DNA of 64,000 nt from CAZSDW01 sp964605705. GTDB taxonomy: Bacteria > Fidelibacterota > UBA2242. This document shows positions 44,193 through 53,486 of the stretch, one piece after another (the first letter of the stretch is position 1; each line of letters starts with the position of its first letter). The stretch spans positions 1 to 64,000 of the forward strand of contig CAZSDW010000001.1 in NCBI GenBank assembly GCA_964605705.1, in the 5' to 3' direction. A program made the translations under genes and the position numbers. The notes below the pieces were generated by a model. It had not been told where the DNA came from and did no database searches. It saw nothing but the letters and a program-made list of their open reading frames with translations.

Positions 44193-45401
44193 ATGACACA
44201 AAAACTAATTCAGAATTTAATACACTTCCTGGTGGCGCTGCTTTCCCTGTTCATGATCTCTTTTTTGCGCCCTGCTTTTGCCGGGATTGATGCGGATAAA
44301 AAACACAGTGACAATCCAAATCTTGGAGAGCAATATAAAAGCGCCGCAAAAGAGTTAGCCCTCTGGTTTAAAAAAGAAGAATCTGAAAAAAAATATTCTG
44401 CTGAGAGCGCCGAACCGGATCTCGGTTTTTACATAGAAAATATCAGTTTTAAGGACGCATATGACCTGAACTATACAGCGAATTATGGTATCCTTGTTGG
44501 AAGTAGTCGCGACTGGAATATAGACGGACAGCTGAATAAGGACGATATCATTTTTGAGATCAACGGGATACGGGTAAAACATCGTTCCCATTTTGAAAAT
44601 ATGCTCCGGGAAAAAGCCATTGGCGATACAATCAACGTGAAATATTTTAGAGACGGTCAAATCTTCCAAAAACCACTATATATTCAATCCAAACAGAGTT
44701 CCTGGGATTTCCCGAAGCGTTCATTAAGCGAAATAAAATCTCAGAGGGGCTGTGGATTAGGTGGCGCCGCATATAAACCCATGTACCTGAGTGTAGATCA
44801 AACTACCCTTAACAATACGCTAAACTCTCTCGGTTTTAATGATCTAAATAACATGAGTGCAGTATATCATGGTTTCGATTTTCAGGGATTGGTCGGCAAC
44901 GGTTATTTCGTTGGCGGATTCGGTGGATGGTCCAAAGAACGTCAGAACACTCAGATCAATATTGATCAGGATCATTTAGTCTCCCGAAACATGAAGTATC
45001 GATCCGGACTCGGAGGCGTCAATTTTGATAAACGCTACCGCCTTGCGGATCGTTGGATTTTATCATCCGGGCTGATGATCGGTGGTGGCGGTACACAATT
45101 CGAGATAGATCAGCTTGACGGGGATATCAAATGGAATCAGATGGATGTTGATTCTGTCGGTTCATACAATGATTATTTGAAATTGAAAAAGAACTTTTTT
45201 CTGGTTCAGCCGCGCGTTGCCTTGATGTATCGGGTTCTGCCCGTGTTCTGGATCAAGCTCGAGGCGGGATACATGCTAAGTTATTCAAAAAACGGCTGGC
45301 AAACTATTGTGAATGACCAGAAATATGATATCACCGATCCGGCAAAAGACACCTCTTTGAATGGCTTGACAATTAGTATCTCTCCCTGGTTTGGATTTTA
45401 A
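44193..45401 (+). CDS. Exported PDZ-domain protein with unknown C-terminal domain (1)
   Basis: A 402-residue protein with a signal peptide (about 1-32, ending A-F-A-G). A single PDZ domain occupies about 75-170 (Y-G-I-L-V-G-S followed by L-N-K-D-D-I-I-F-E-I-N-G-I-R-V). No protease domain is present. Residues 190-402 are glycine- and aromatic-rich, with alternating strands that look like part of an outer-membrane barrel or a beta-sandwich (G-N-G-Y-F-V-G-G-F-G-G-W, G-L-M-I-G-G-G-G). AGAAGGAG precedes the ATG. Its neighbour is a paralogue with the same layout. Function unknown. Confidence 0.75.
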   Translation: MTQKLIQNLIHFLVALLSLFMISFLRPAFAGIDADKKHSDNPNLGEQYKSAAKELALWFKKEESEKKYSAESAEPDLGFYIENISFKDAYDLNYTANYGILVGSSRDWNIDGQLNKDDIIFEINGIRVKHRSHFENMLREKAIGDTINVKYFRDGQIFQKPLYIQSKQSSWDFPKRSLSEIKSQRGCGLGGAAYKPMYLSVDQTTLNNTLNSLGFNDLNNMSAVYHGFDFQGLVGNGYFVGGFGGWSKERQNTQINIDQDHLVSRNMKYRSGLGGVNFDKRYRLADRWILSSGLMIGGGGTQFEIDQLDGDIKWNQMDVDSVGSYNDYLKLKKNFFLVQPRVALMYRVLPVFWIKLEAGYMLSYSKNGWQTIVNDQKYDITDPAKDTSLNGLTISISPWFGF

Positions 45402-45432
45402 TTATCAAATAAATAAGTGAAAGGAATTTACC

Positions 45433-46728
45433 ATGAACATCAATAAAAAATCCTTTGATTACAAAATCCCAAAAACCATTGAATACCTGGTCCTGATACT
45501 TTTGTTCTCCTGGATTCTGTTTGTTTCCCGGTTATTGGTCGCCCAGCCAGTGGTTTTAGACAGTCTGGATAATGAACCGATTCTAGTCGATCCACTATCA
45601 GAAGTTCAAACAGACCTTGTTGATTTGGACACACTTTTGATCAATACTAATTACTCCCAGAACCCCTATGTTGGCATCATCTTTGGGCGAGACATGGACT
45701 TCGAAAAGGCATTCGATATGCATTATCCCTATCGATACGGCGCCTATATTGACGAGGTTGAAACCGGTAGTCCGGCGGAACGTGCCGGAATACAGGCTGG
45801 AGACATAATTACTCAATTTGGCGGGAATAATGTAAAGCATAATGATCATTTTATCAGTCTGGTTGATAAATATCATGTGGGCGATTCAGTCTCGGTTTAC
45901 CTTTTTCGGGATGAAAATATCATGAAAACGTGCATTGTCCTCGACGTTTCCAAAAAAACCGGGGAAATTGAAATTGATGAGCCTGGCACATTTACGGATT
46001 TCTCTTTCAAAGAAGAAAAAAAGGTTCGACCGGTGCGAGACAATAACGATGGAATCCTAGCGTGGAATTTTACATTTTATGTACCAGACAACCGGGAATT
46101 ATATGACAATTTTTTGCTCGGTGAATTGGGGTATCCTTCCCTTTTAGATGACAGAACGATCAATGATCAAATTTACACCGGTCTGAATATGACAGGATTT
46201 CAACTCTCTCCCGGAGATCAGGATGGTTCATTACGGTGGGGGTTTTTCTGGGCAAATAATCACTGGAACCGAAGCAAAACCGTTGTCATCAACGCTCAGA
46301 ATACCCAACGTAATATGACCCACAGTATCGACTATTATGGGATAACTCTGGAAAAGCAGGCAATTTTATTCGATTGGCTGATTCTTTCAACCGGTGTGCT
46401 GGCGGGCGGTATGACTACCGGATTGGATTTTTATCAAGTCGATCCAATTGCTGCCTGGGATCAGATCGGCAATGAATTATCCAATCAGGAGCACTATTAT
46501 CTGAGCATTGAAAAAAAGTACTATCTTTGCCAGCCAAACATAGCTCTTACAATCCCTATTCTTGGTGAAATCGGTTTACAATTTAAACTCGGCTACTTTA
46601 TCGGAATCCCCCGGTCAAACAGCTGGAGAGTATCATCGTTAGACGGAAAAAAGGACGTTCTTGATTCTCCGGATTCATCTATTGGTGGATATACTTTCTC
46701 ATTTGGTCCGGCAATAATCTTAAGGTAG
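45433..46728 (+). CDS. Exported PDZ-domain protein with unknown C-terminal domain (2)
   Basis: A 431-residue paralogue of the preceding gene, 31 nt downstream. A hydrophobic signal or anchor lies at about 18-38 after a basic N-terminus. The PDZ domain spans about 75-170 (Y-G-A-Y-I-D-E-V-E-T-G-S-P-A-E-R-A-G-I-Q-A-G-D-I-I), closer to the HtrA/CtpA consensus than in the first copy. The C-terminal 230 residues align loosely with those of copy 1, including (L/W)-I-L-S-(S/T)-G, L-x-Q-P-x-(I/V)-A-L and a final strand ending in aromatic or hydrophobic residues. No catalytic residues are seen. Confidence 0.75.
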   Translation: MNINKKSFDYKIPKTIEYLVLILLFSWILFVSRLLVAQPVVLDSLDNEPILVDPLSEVQTDLVDLDTLLINTNYSQNPYVGIIFGRDMDFEKAFDMHYPYRYGAYIDEVETGSPAERAGIQAGDIITQFGGNNVKHNDHFISLVDKYHVGDSVSVYLFRDENIMKTCIVLDVSKKTGEIEIDEPGTFTDFSFKEEKKVRPVRDNNDGILAWNFTFYVPDNRELYDNFLLGELGYPSLLDDRTINDQIYTGLNMTGFQLSPGDQDGSLRWGFFWANNHWNRSKTVVINAQNTQRNMTHSIDYYGITLEKQAILFDWLILSTGVLAGGMTTGLDFYQVDPIAAWDQIGNELSNQEHYYLSIEKKYYLCQPNIALTIPILGEIGLQFKLGYFIGIPRSNSWRVSSLDGKKDVLDSPDSSIGGYTFSFGPAIILR

Positions 46729-46793
46729 TATAAAAACAGAAACCAAAGGAGATGTAAAACAATACCAATAAACACACCATTCTCACAATCAAT

Positions 46794-46826
46794 TCAACGC
46801 TCTTTCTTCATCAGAAAGAGCGTTGA
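46794..46826 (+). terminator. Strong hairpin after PDZ gene 2
   Basis: A perfect 14-bp stem (46794-46807 with 46813-46826) and a 5-nt loop TCATC lie 65 nt after the PDZ gene stop. The tail TTATTAG is only a weak T-tract, so this may be a terminator or an mRNA-stabilising hairpin. Confidence 0.6.
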
Positions 46827-46904
46827 TTATTAGGGCGATTGCCCGATAAATTTTTCAAAAGAATTGGATAATAATTCGCATTACAGTATCTTGTAGTAGC
46901 AAAA

Positions 46905-47477
46905 ATGTTTAATGCCCTCACAGATCGTTTAATTGCAACCATTATTTCTATCGGCTCTCTTTTTTTTCCATTTTTGGAAAGTATCGAGCCTAATTTCAGT
47001 AACATCCAATTCAATACTGTCGGAAGCGCCGTTGTTCTTTCCATGCACCTTGATAATTGTTACACAGATCAGCTGAACCAGGTGATTTCGTCGGGAAAAA
47101 CCGTAAAAATCTTTTTTCAATCGGAGCTTTTCCGTACAAAGGCAAAGAATCCCGATCACACACAAAATTTTTACCACACCGTGCGCTACAACCTGTTGGA
47201 AAACCAGTATGAAGTGTATTTTTCCGAGACCGATAGACGGAGACTTTTCTCTGATATAAGCCTTGTCCACAAATATTTCACATCGGTTTCAAATTATCAG
47301 GTGTTGAAATCAGAAGATTTGAAAAGTGGGCAGGATTACTATATTCGGCTTACCGCTTATCTTGAAAATATAACATTCATCGGCGAAGATTCGGATTTAG
47401 ATTTGATGCTCTTCTGGAACAATAAAAAGCCCTCGGTTGATACGGAAGTTTTTAATTCATCTATTTTTCTACATTAA
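46905..47477 (+). CDS. DUF4390-like protein upstream of a sensor kinase
   Basis: A 190-residue protein with an N-terminal hydrophobic stretch (about 10-25). The body contains V-L-S-M-H-L-D, S-G-K-T-V-K-I-F-F-Q-S-E-L-F-R and Y-H-T-V-R-Y-N-L-L-E-N-Q-Y-E-V, a layout similar to DUF4390 proteins. In proteobacteria DUF4390 genes lie directly before NtrY-like kinases, as here, which supports the assignment. It is probably exported or anchored and part of the same signalling unit. Family membership is by resemblance only. Confidence 0.6.
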   Translation: MFNALTDRLIATIISIGSLFFPFLESIEPNFSNIQFNTVGSAVVLSMHLDNCYTDQLNQVISSGKTVKIFFQSELFRTKAKNPDHTQNFYHTVRYNLLENQYEVYFSETDRRRLFSDISLVHKYFTSVSNYQVLKSEDLKSGQDYYIRLTAYLENITFIGEDSDLDLMLFWNNKKPSVDTEVFNSSIFLH

Positions 47478-47487
47478 CTTATTGAAT

Positions 47488-48696
47488 ATGCCAAAACGAA
47501 AATATATACCATCCTTCCGAATTCAAATTTTTCTCGTGTTTATTCTGCTTCTTTTTTCAGCAGTTCTTTTTACACGCAGTTTTTTTATAAAAAGCTTTGA
47601 GCCCTTTTTACATCGGGTGACACAACAAAATGAGGATCAACAGTTAATTGATATTCATAAGAATTATTCCTTCTGGATACCTTCAGAAAAAAAAGATGAA
47701 TTTGACCGGGATATTGAATCTCTGATGATCGGACAAAAACAGCTCGATCTGGCAGTAACTCTTTATCAGCAGAGAATTGCTGCATATTCTATGTACATTA
47801 CTACGTTTATCGTTCTTTCAGTGCTCTTGATTTTTCTGCTGACTATTAGTCTAATCACCCGTCCCCTGCGGCGTTTACAGACAGCTACCCAGGAATTAAA
47901 GTCCGGAAATATCAGGATCCAGATTAAAGAGAATCGTTTTTCCCCAATTAATGATCTGATCATTTCCTTTAATACCATGGTACGCGAATTGGAAATTCAG
48001 CGCAAACGGGCAATCGAAGCCGAAAAACAGGTGGTTTGGAGGGAAATTGCCCGCGTGATGGCACATGAAATAAAAAATCCGCTAACCCCAATCAAATTGA
48101 CCGTTGAACGATTGGAAATGAAACACGCGACTGACCCAGGTCGCACATCGGAAATTCTGAGTGACAGTATTAAAATTATCAAAGAAGAGATCGAAAATTT
48201 ACAGCAGTTGGTCAATCGCTTTCGCAATTTCGCAACCCTCCCACAAGCAGCGCCCGAATACTATCAACTGGAGACACAACTTGCCGACATTATCGGCGCT
48301 TACGATACCGATTTCAACATCCGGTTTGCCCTCGCTGAACCTTTGCCTCCTGTCTATGCCGACAAAATCCAGTTAAAGCAGGTTTTTGTCAATTTAATCC
48401 AAAACGCGATTCAATCTTTCGAGCTGGGTAATGAAGAAATCAACATTTCTCTTCATAAAGACCACGATGCTATCATAATCATTATTCAGGATAATGGTCC
48501 GGGGATCAGTCCTGAGAATCTCGAAAAAATATTTGAGCCCTACTTTACTACCAAACGCAAAGGAACCGGGCTTGGGCTTCCGATCGTGAAAAGAATTATT
48601 GAAAATCACCACGGTACGATTACGGTGAAAAGCAATTTGGGTGGTGGCACCAATATTCAAATTACTTTACCCATTAATCAAACTATAGAAAGCTAA
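47488..48696 (+). CDS. NtrY-like sensor histidine kinase
   Basis: A 402-residue membrane kinase from ATG 47488. TM1 is at about 12-30, a periplasmic loop of about 70 residues follows, TM2 is at 103-123, and a HAMP region is at 124-175. The phosphoacceptor is H193 in A-H-E-I-K-N-P-L-T-P-I-K, the NtrY/NtrB-type H-box. The ATPase domain has N-A-I-Q (N-box), D-N-G-P-G-I (G1) and G-T-G-L-G-L-P (G2). The periplasmic loop is shorter than in classic NtrY. It starts 10 nt after the DUF4390-like gene, and its response regulator follows within 3 nt. Confidence 0.9.
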   Translation: MPKRKYIPSFRIQIFLVFILLLFSAVLFTRSFFIKSFEPFLHRVTQQNEDQQLIDIHKNYSFWIPSEKKDEFDRDIESLMIGQKQLDLAVTLYQQRIAAYSMYITTFIVLSVLLIFLLTISLITRPLRRLQTATQELKSGNIRIQIKENRFSPINDLIISFNTMVRELEIQRKRAIEAEKQVVWREIARVMAHEIKNPLTPIKLTVERLEMKHATDPGRTSEILSDSIKIIKEEIENLQQLVNRFRNFATLPQAAPEYYQLETQLADIIGAYDTDFNIRFALAEPLPPVYADKIQLKQVFVNLIQNAIQSFELGNEEINISLHKDHDAIIIIIQDNGPGISPENLEKIFEPYFTTKRKGTGLGLPIVKRIIENHHGTITVKSNLGGGTNIQITLPINQTIES

Positions 48697-48699
48697 GCC

Positions 48700-50058
48700 A
48701 TGCATATTCTTGTAATTGATGATGAAAAAAACATTCGGCAAACATTATTTAATATTTTAGCAGACGAGGGACATGCAGTAAATCTGGCGGAAAGTGGTGA
48801 GATGGGTCTGGAACAAATAAAAAAGATATCTTTCGACCTCGTCTTTCTGGACGTGAAACTGCCCAATATGAACGGGATCGAAGTGCTAAAAAACATAAAA
48901 ATCGATTGCCCCGAGACAGATGTTCTGATGATCTCAGGTAACAGCGACATACACACTGCCGTAAACGCCGTAAAATCGGGGGCATATGACTTTATGGAAA
49001 AGCCGTTATCGTTACCAAAAATTCTGATTGCCGTTCAGAATATAGCCGAAAAACAACGACTTTATCAGAAATGCACAATTGGCAAACAGGTCGAAGATAT
49101 AAGATACCGGATCATTGGACAATCACCACAGATTAATAAGATACGCGAAATGATTCAACGGGTCGCCAAGACCGACGCAAAAGTTTTGATCACCGGAGAA
49201 AGCGGTACCGGCAAGGAACTCGTGGCGTTCGCCATTCACAAAATCAGCGAGCGTTCAGAGAATCCTTTCATTACTTTTAACAGTGCCGCAATTCCTAAAG
49301 ATCTCGTTGAAAGCGAATTATTTGGACACGAAAGGGGCGCATTTACCGGGGCAGATCGACAAAAACCCGGAAAACTTGAAATTGCAAGCGGGGGCACAAT
49401 TTTTCTGGATGAAATTGGTGATATGGGAATTGATGCCCAATCCAAGATTCTGCGGGTTCTGGAAGAGGGGCGCTTCGAGCGGGTAGGTGGAAATAGGACC
49501 ATCGAGGTCGATGTTCGCGTGCTTGCCGCGACTAATCGCAAAATAGAACAAATGGTTCACGAGGGAGCCTTTCGTGAAGATCTTTATTTTCGACTGAATG
49601 TTGTCCCCTTTTATTTACCGCCACTTAGAGAGCGAACCGGCGACATACCGGTACTGCTAAACCATTATCTAAAACATTTCTCTCAAGAACTCACGACCAG
49701 GGAAAAGCACTTTTCTGATGATGCCTTAGACGAGATAAAGAAATATCATTTCCCTGGAAATATACGTGAATTAAAAAATTTGGTCGAACGGCTCTATATT
49801 CTCAGTGATAACCAGGAAATCAATTTGGGTGAGGTTCTCCAGAACATGGTTGTTCGCCGTCGTTCTGAAAAAACAGACGCCACGGATTTTTTAAAAGAGA
49901 AAAATTTCAGCAACGCCCGTAATGCATTCGAGAAATACTATTTGACCGAGAAATTGAAAGCAGCCCACTGGAATATCAGTCGCGCTGCGATTGAAATCGG
50001 TCTTCAGCAACCCAATCTTTCAAGAAAGCTGAAATCTCTCGGCATTGAGCTGCCATAA
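48700..50058 (+). CDS. Sigma-54-dependent response regulator (NtrX/NtrC type)
   Basis: A 452-residue activator. Its receiver domain is at 1-120 with D-D at 7-8 and phosphoacceptor D51. The AAA+ domain begins near 137: Walker A G-E-S-G-T-G-K-E at 166-173, and sigma-54 contact loop G-A-F-T-G-A at 213-218. A Fis-type helix-turn-helix is near 420-450 (I-S-R-A-A-I-E-I-G-L-Q-Q-P-N-L-S-R-K-L). It activates sigma-54 promoters when phosphorylated by the kinase encoded just upstream. No nitrogen genes are nearby, so the regulon is unknown. Confidence 0.92.
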   Translation: MHILVIDDEKNIRQTLFNILADEGHAVNLAESGEMGLEQIKKISFDLVFLDVKLPNMNGIEVLKNIKIDCPETDVLMISGNSDIHTAVNAVKSGAYDFMEKPLSLPKILIAVQNIAEKQRLYQKCTIGKQVEDIRYRIIGQSPQINKIREMIQRVAKTDAKVLITGESGTGKELVAFAIHKISERSENPFITFNSAAIPKDLVESELFGHERGAFTGADRQKPGKLEIASGGTIFLDEIGDMGIDAQSKILRVLEEGRFERVGGNRTIEVDVRVLAATNRKIEQMVHEGAFREDLYFRLNVVPFYLPPLRERTGDIPVLLNHYLKHFSQELTTREKHFSDDALDEIKKYHFPGNIRELKNLVERLYILSDNQEINLGEVLQNMVVRRRSEKTDATDFLKEKNFSNARNAFEKYYLTEKLKAAHWNISRAAIEIGLQQPNLSRKLKSLGIELP

Positions 50059-50095
50059 AAATTTGCGTTCTGCTTCAAGAATTTTTTGAAATTCC

Positions 50096-51157
50096 CTATC
50101 CGATACTTTCCATATAATTATGGGATTCAAAATCTGATATCTCTTTCTCTATCCGCCCACAAACATTATCGCGATGGGATTTTGCTGCCAGTTTAATGGC
50201 ATTCGTGATTGCTTTCGCTTTTGAGCGCCCATGGGCTTTGATCACAATATCTTTAAATCCCAGGAGCGGCGCGCCACCATATTCAGAATAGTCGGTAAGA
50301 CTTTTCAGCTGCTTTATCCCGCTGGACAGAGCGATCAAACCAATCCGCCATGAAAAACGGCGTTTAAAGGCATAGCGCCCCAGATGAGACATCATTTCAG
50401 CAATTCCCTCAAGGGTTTTGGTTACTATATTTCCCACATAACCTTCCGTTACAACTACATCCGCAAGTCCCAACATCACTTCATTGCCTTCAATATTTCC
50501 AACAAAATTAACACCCGCCAGTTCATCGAGAATTTTATAGACTCTTGAGAGTAGTTCTCCCCCCTTATAAGCCTCTTTGCCAACGTTTAAAAGCGCAACG
50601 GTCGGATCTTGAATACCTTTAATATCAGAGGCATAGATTTTTCCCATCAGTGCAAACTGAACCATGTCCTCGACAGAACAATGAATATTCGCTCCTATAT
50701 CGAGCAGTAGCGCAAAATGATCTCTTCGTTTCTGCGCGTTTCGGGTAGGATAAACAGTTGCAATAGCTGTTTTTCTCACACCGACAATTCTCTGAATATT
50801 CAAAGACGAAGCCAGCACGTATGCGCCGGTATTACCAGCGGAAACGAGACCCTGCGCTCTGCCTTCAGCACAGAGCTTTGCCGCTAAAATCATTGAGGCG
50901 TTCGGTTTTCTACGAATAGCTTCACGGGGCATATCTTCCATAGTTATAGCTTCGTCGGTATGCACAATTTCGATTTGAGTTGGATTGTATTCTTCTTTTT
51001 CAAGAACTTCCTTTATTCTTGACTCGTCACCGACTAAAATTACGCGACAGGGAGATTCCCGTGTTGCCGTTGCAGCTCCTCTGACAATTTCATCGGGGGC
51101 ATTATCGCCACCCATTGCATCAACTGCAATCGCTGTATTATTTCTTAATTCATCCAT
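50096..51157 (-). CDS. plsX: Phosphate acyltransferase PlsX
   Basis: PlsX converts acyl-ACP and phosphate to acyl-phosphate, the first step of phospholipid synthesis with PlsY. The 353-residue length is standard. The N-terminal A-V-D-A-M-G-G-D-N-A-P is the family signature, and G-L-V-S-A-G-N-T-G-A and L-L-D-I-G-A-N are also present. In many bacteria plsX lies beside rpmF and fab genes; here it is next to queG with 8 nt between. Confidence 0.93.
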   Translation of the reverse strand: MDELRNNTAIAVDAMGGDNAPDEIVRGAATATRESPCRVILVGDESRIKEVLEKEEYNPTQIEIVHTDEAITMEDMPREAIRRKPNASMILAAKLCAEGRAQGLVSAGNTGAYVLASSLNIQRIVGVRKTAIATVYPTRNAQKRRDHFALLLDIGANIHCSVEDMVQFALMGKIYASDIKGIQDPTVALLNVGKEAYKGGELLSRVYKILDELAGVNFVGNIEGNEVMLGLADVVVTEGYVGNIVTKTLEGIAEMMSHLGRYAFKRRFSWRIGLIALSSGIKQLKSLTDYSEYGGAPLLGFKDIVIKAHGRSKAKAITNAIKLAAKSHRDNVCGRIEKEISDFESHNYMESIG

Positions 51158-51165
51158 AGCTTATT

Positions 51166-52098
51166 TTAGTTCCTTATATTATTGTTATAGGTTTTATCCA
51201 ACGCATTGATATTTCGCTGTAACCGTTTATATTTCAGGCGTTTAATTGGGGTTTTTTCAAACAGTTCGTCAAATTTTTCCAGATCAACATTTTTCCATTC
51301 CCGTAAAGATAAATCAAACTGATCAATATCTTGATATCTTTCTTCGTCGGTTATAACCGCCCACATTTGGTTATAGGGACAAACCTCCTGGCACATGTCA
51401 CACCCAAAAAGCCAATTATTCAGAGAATGACTTTCTTTCTCAGAAAATTCCCCCTTTTTTTCGATGGTCAAATAGGATATACACTTTCGGACATCAATCA
51501 ATCCCGGGCTGACAATTGCTCCATTTGGACAATTATCCACACACAATTTACAATCTCCACATTTTTCGACACCATTCACCGACGGTTGGATATCCTGGTT
51601 CAGTAGTAACACCCCAATAAAACAAAAAGACCCAATATCTTCCCCGATCAGCAGCCCATTTTTTCCAATCCAGCCTAATCCTGCCTGTTCGGCATATGCT
51701 TTCTCTAAAACAGCACCGCAATCGACAAATATTTTACCTTTTATTTTTTTTTCAATATTAATTAAAACAGACAAGACTTTCTGAAGTTTTTCCGCTACAA
51801 CGATATGGTAATCTTCGCCTCTCGCATAGCACGAGATTTTTGGATTATTGCCAAGATTGTTTTCTTTAAAATAGTTATCTAAAACGACCAATACAGATCT
51901 TACCCACGGAAAACGCTTCCTTATATTCATTCTTTCTGCATGGTTTTTCTCTGTCCAGATCATATCAGCATTGAATTTCCGCCCCAACCACTCTTTATAT
52001 CGTGATATATATTTTTCTTCGAGCGCGGGTTGTGAAATTCCAAAAGCTGATAAACCGCTCTGTTTTATGATTTGTGTTAATATTTTCCGTGAAATCAT
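51166..52098 (-). CDS. queG: Epoxyqueuosine reductase QueG
   Basis: QueG reduces epoxyqueuosine to queuosine in tRNA using cobalamin and two [4Fe-4S] clusters. The 310-residue protein has G-A-V-L-E-K-A-Y-A-E-Q-A-G-L-G-W-I-G-K-N in the B12-binding core. Its ferredoxin-like cluster motifs are C-G-D-C-K-L-C-V-D-N-C-P and C-D-M-C-Q-E-V-C-P. It lacks the C-terminal HEAT extension found in some homologues. Diverges from the ArsC-type gene. Confidence 0.9.
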   Translation of the reverse strand: MISRKILTQIIKQSGLSAFGISQPALEEKYISRYKEWLGRKFNADMIWTEKNHAERMNIRKRFPWVRSVLVVLDNYFKENNLGNNPKISCYARGEDYHIVVAEKLQKVLSVLINIEKKIKGKIFVDCGAVLEKAYAEQAGLGWIGKNGLLIGEDIGSFCFIGVLLLNQDIQPSVNGVEKCGDCKLCVDNCPNGAIVSPGLIDVRKCISYLTIEKKGEFSEKESHSLNNWLFGCDMCQEVCPYNQMWAVITDEERYQDIDQFDLSLREWKNVDLEKFDELFEKTPIKRLKYKRLQRNINALDKTYNNNIRN

Positions 52099-52206
52099 AT
52101 TTAAATATACAATTTGTTAACGTTGAACAAAATCTGTTTATATAAAATATCTGTTTGTAATAGTTCCGGGGAAAGGGTTATATTTCGATACAGAAAAGGA
52201 GCATCT

Positions 52207-52725
52207 ATGGGCAGTTTAAGTGACCTGTTTAAAAGTGAAGAAGAAGATATAAAATCTGCAAAAGCAGAATCGACTGACCAACCGGAAGAAACGACCAGCC
52301 CCCAGGAACGTAAATTACGGGTATTATTTATCTGTACCGGCAACTCTGTTCGAAGTCAGATGGCAGATGCTTTTTTACGGACCCTCGGGGGCGACAAATT
52401 TGATGTTTTTAGCGCGGGAATTACGCCAGCCGGTGTTCACCGTCTGACCAAACAGGTAATGGGTGAAATAGGGATTTCCATGGATGGTCATCAAAGCAAT
52501 CATATAGATGAATTTCTAAATATCGAATTTGACTATGTTATTCCCTTATGTGAAGTTGCCGCGCTTAGTTGTCCCGATTACCCGGGAAAAAACCAGCGAA
52601 TCAACTGGTACATTGATGATCCTATCCGGGTGCTCGGAGATGATGAAAGAAAGTTGACCGCCTTCCGGATCACGCGTAATATACTTAAAAAGAAGGTCAC
52701 GGAATTTATTCAGAACGTGACATAA
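52207..52725 (+). CDS. ArsC-type arsenate reductase/LMW phosphatase-fold protein with acidic N-terminal extension
   Basis: About 172 residues from ATG 52207, which has AAAGGAG 5-6 nt upstream. The first 36 residues are acidic and low in complexity, then the low-molecular-weight phosphatase fold begins. The P-loop is C43-T-G-N-S-V-R49-S. Two further cysteines, C115 and C122, are spaced seven apart before I-D-D-P, as in thioredoxin-coupled ArsC, where they relay the disulfide. This makes arsenate reductase more likely than a tyrosine phosphatase. No ars operon partners are nearby, so another role is possible. Confidence 0.75.
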   Translation: MGSLSDLFKSEEEDIKSAKAESTDQPEETTSPQERKLRVLFICTGNSVRSQMADAFLRTLGGDKFDVFSAGITPAGVHRLTKQVMGEIGISMDGHQSNHIDEFLNIEFDYVIPLCEVAALSCPDYPGKNQRINWYIDDPIRVLGDDERKLTAFRITRNILKKKVTEFIQNVT

Positions 52726-52750
52726 AAAAAGCCCCGAAATGGGGCTTTTT
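52726..52750. terminator. Bidirectional terminator between convergent genes
   Basis: AAAAAGCCCC and GGGGCTTTTT form a 10-bp stem with loop GAAAT between the ArsC-type gene and the convergent P-loop gene. The A-run and T-run on each side allow it to serve both strands. Confidence 0.9.
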
Positions 52751-52757
52751 ATAGTGT

Positions 52758-53483
52758 TTATCGATTTTTAATTTTCCATAATTTCCCAAACAGTTCCTCC
52801 AGCACTTTACCCAGATTTTCATCCCGTGCCGTGGTAATATCTGCTTCGTTCTGCAGAACAACATAAGGAACCTTGATGTCTTTAATTTTTATATATTCGG
52901 GGTCTTTCCCACGAAATTCCTCCCAATCGACTTTTCCGTACAATCGCTCCAGTTTCCAGTCCGGCAATCCATGCTCAAGAATACTGTCCGGGCGATCGGG
53001 GTTGAAGCGTTTTTTATTTTTCCGCAGGGATTCTTTATAGGAGACATCAATATAAAAAATCGCGGATTTCTTTAAAATATCATCGGATAGGTGGAGGTAA
53101 GCATCGATATACCCACCATGTTCAGAGCCTCTTGAAAATTCAATCAGAGACGTGTGTTCCTTGTGGTAATCGGTGATATCCCGAAGTCGTTTACCGTAAT
53201 CCATTGAAATTCTTTCAATCAAAAGATGCCACTGATACTCGTGTAAAAACAGTCCGTCTTTAGTGGATTGCATTCTGGGTTTTTTCATAATTTTTTCAAG
53301 TATGGCATCCTGTTCAAACCAGACCCACAACATTGGAAAATCGTCTATTTCGTCCATCTTACCAATGTGGAACCGTTTAATTCGTTCGTCGAGCGGTGTC
53401 TTTTTTAAATAGTCAATTACCTCTGATTTTCCCGAAGCCGGGCGACCATTAAGAATAATGATTTCAAACAGATCTTGTCCCAT
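52758..53483 (-). CDS. P-loop kinase-like protein of unknown substrate
   Basis: A 241-residue soluble protein with Walker A G-R-P-A-S-G-K-S at 13-20 at the end of the first strand, as in small-molecule kinases. Later features include I-E-F-S-R-G near 113-118, a Y-I-D-V-S strand, and a basic loop (K-N-K-K-R-F-N-P-D-R-P-D). I cannot assign a family name. It starts 3 nt downstream of an OPA-type transporter gene on the same strand, so it may phosphorylate or sense a compound handled by that transporter. That is inference from position only. Confidence 0.7.
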   Translation of the reverse strand: MGQDLFEIIILNGRPASGKSEVIDYLKKTPLDERIKRFHIGKMDEIDDFPMLWVWFEQDAILEKIMKKPRMQSTKDGLFLHEYQWHLLIERISMDYGKRLRDITDYHKEHTSLIEFSRGSEHGGYIDAYLHLSDDILKKSAIFYIDVSYKESLRKNKKRFNPDRPDSILEHGLPDWKLERLYGKVDWEEFRGKDPEYIKIKDIKVPYVVLQNEADITTARDENLGKVLEELFGKLWKIKNR

Positions 53484-53486
53484 ATA

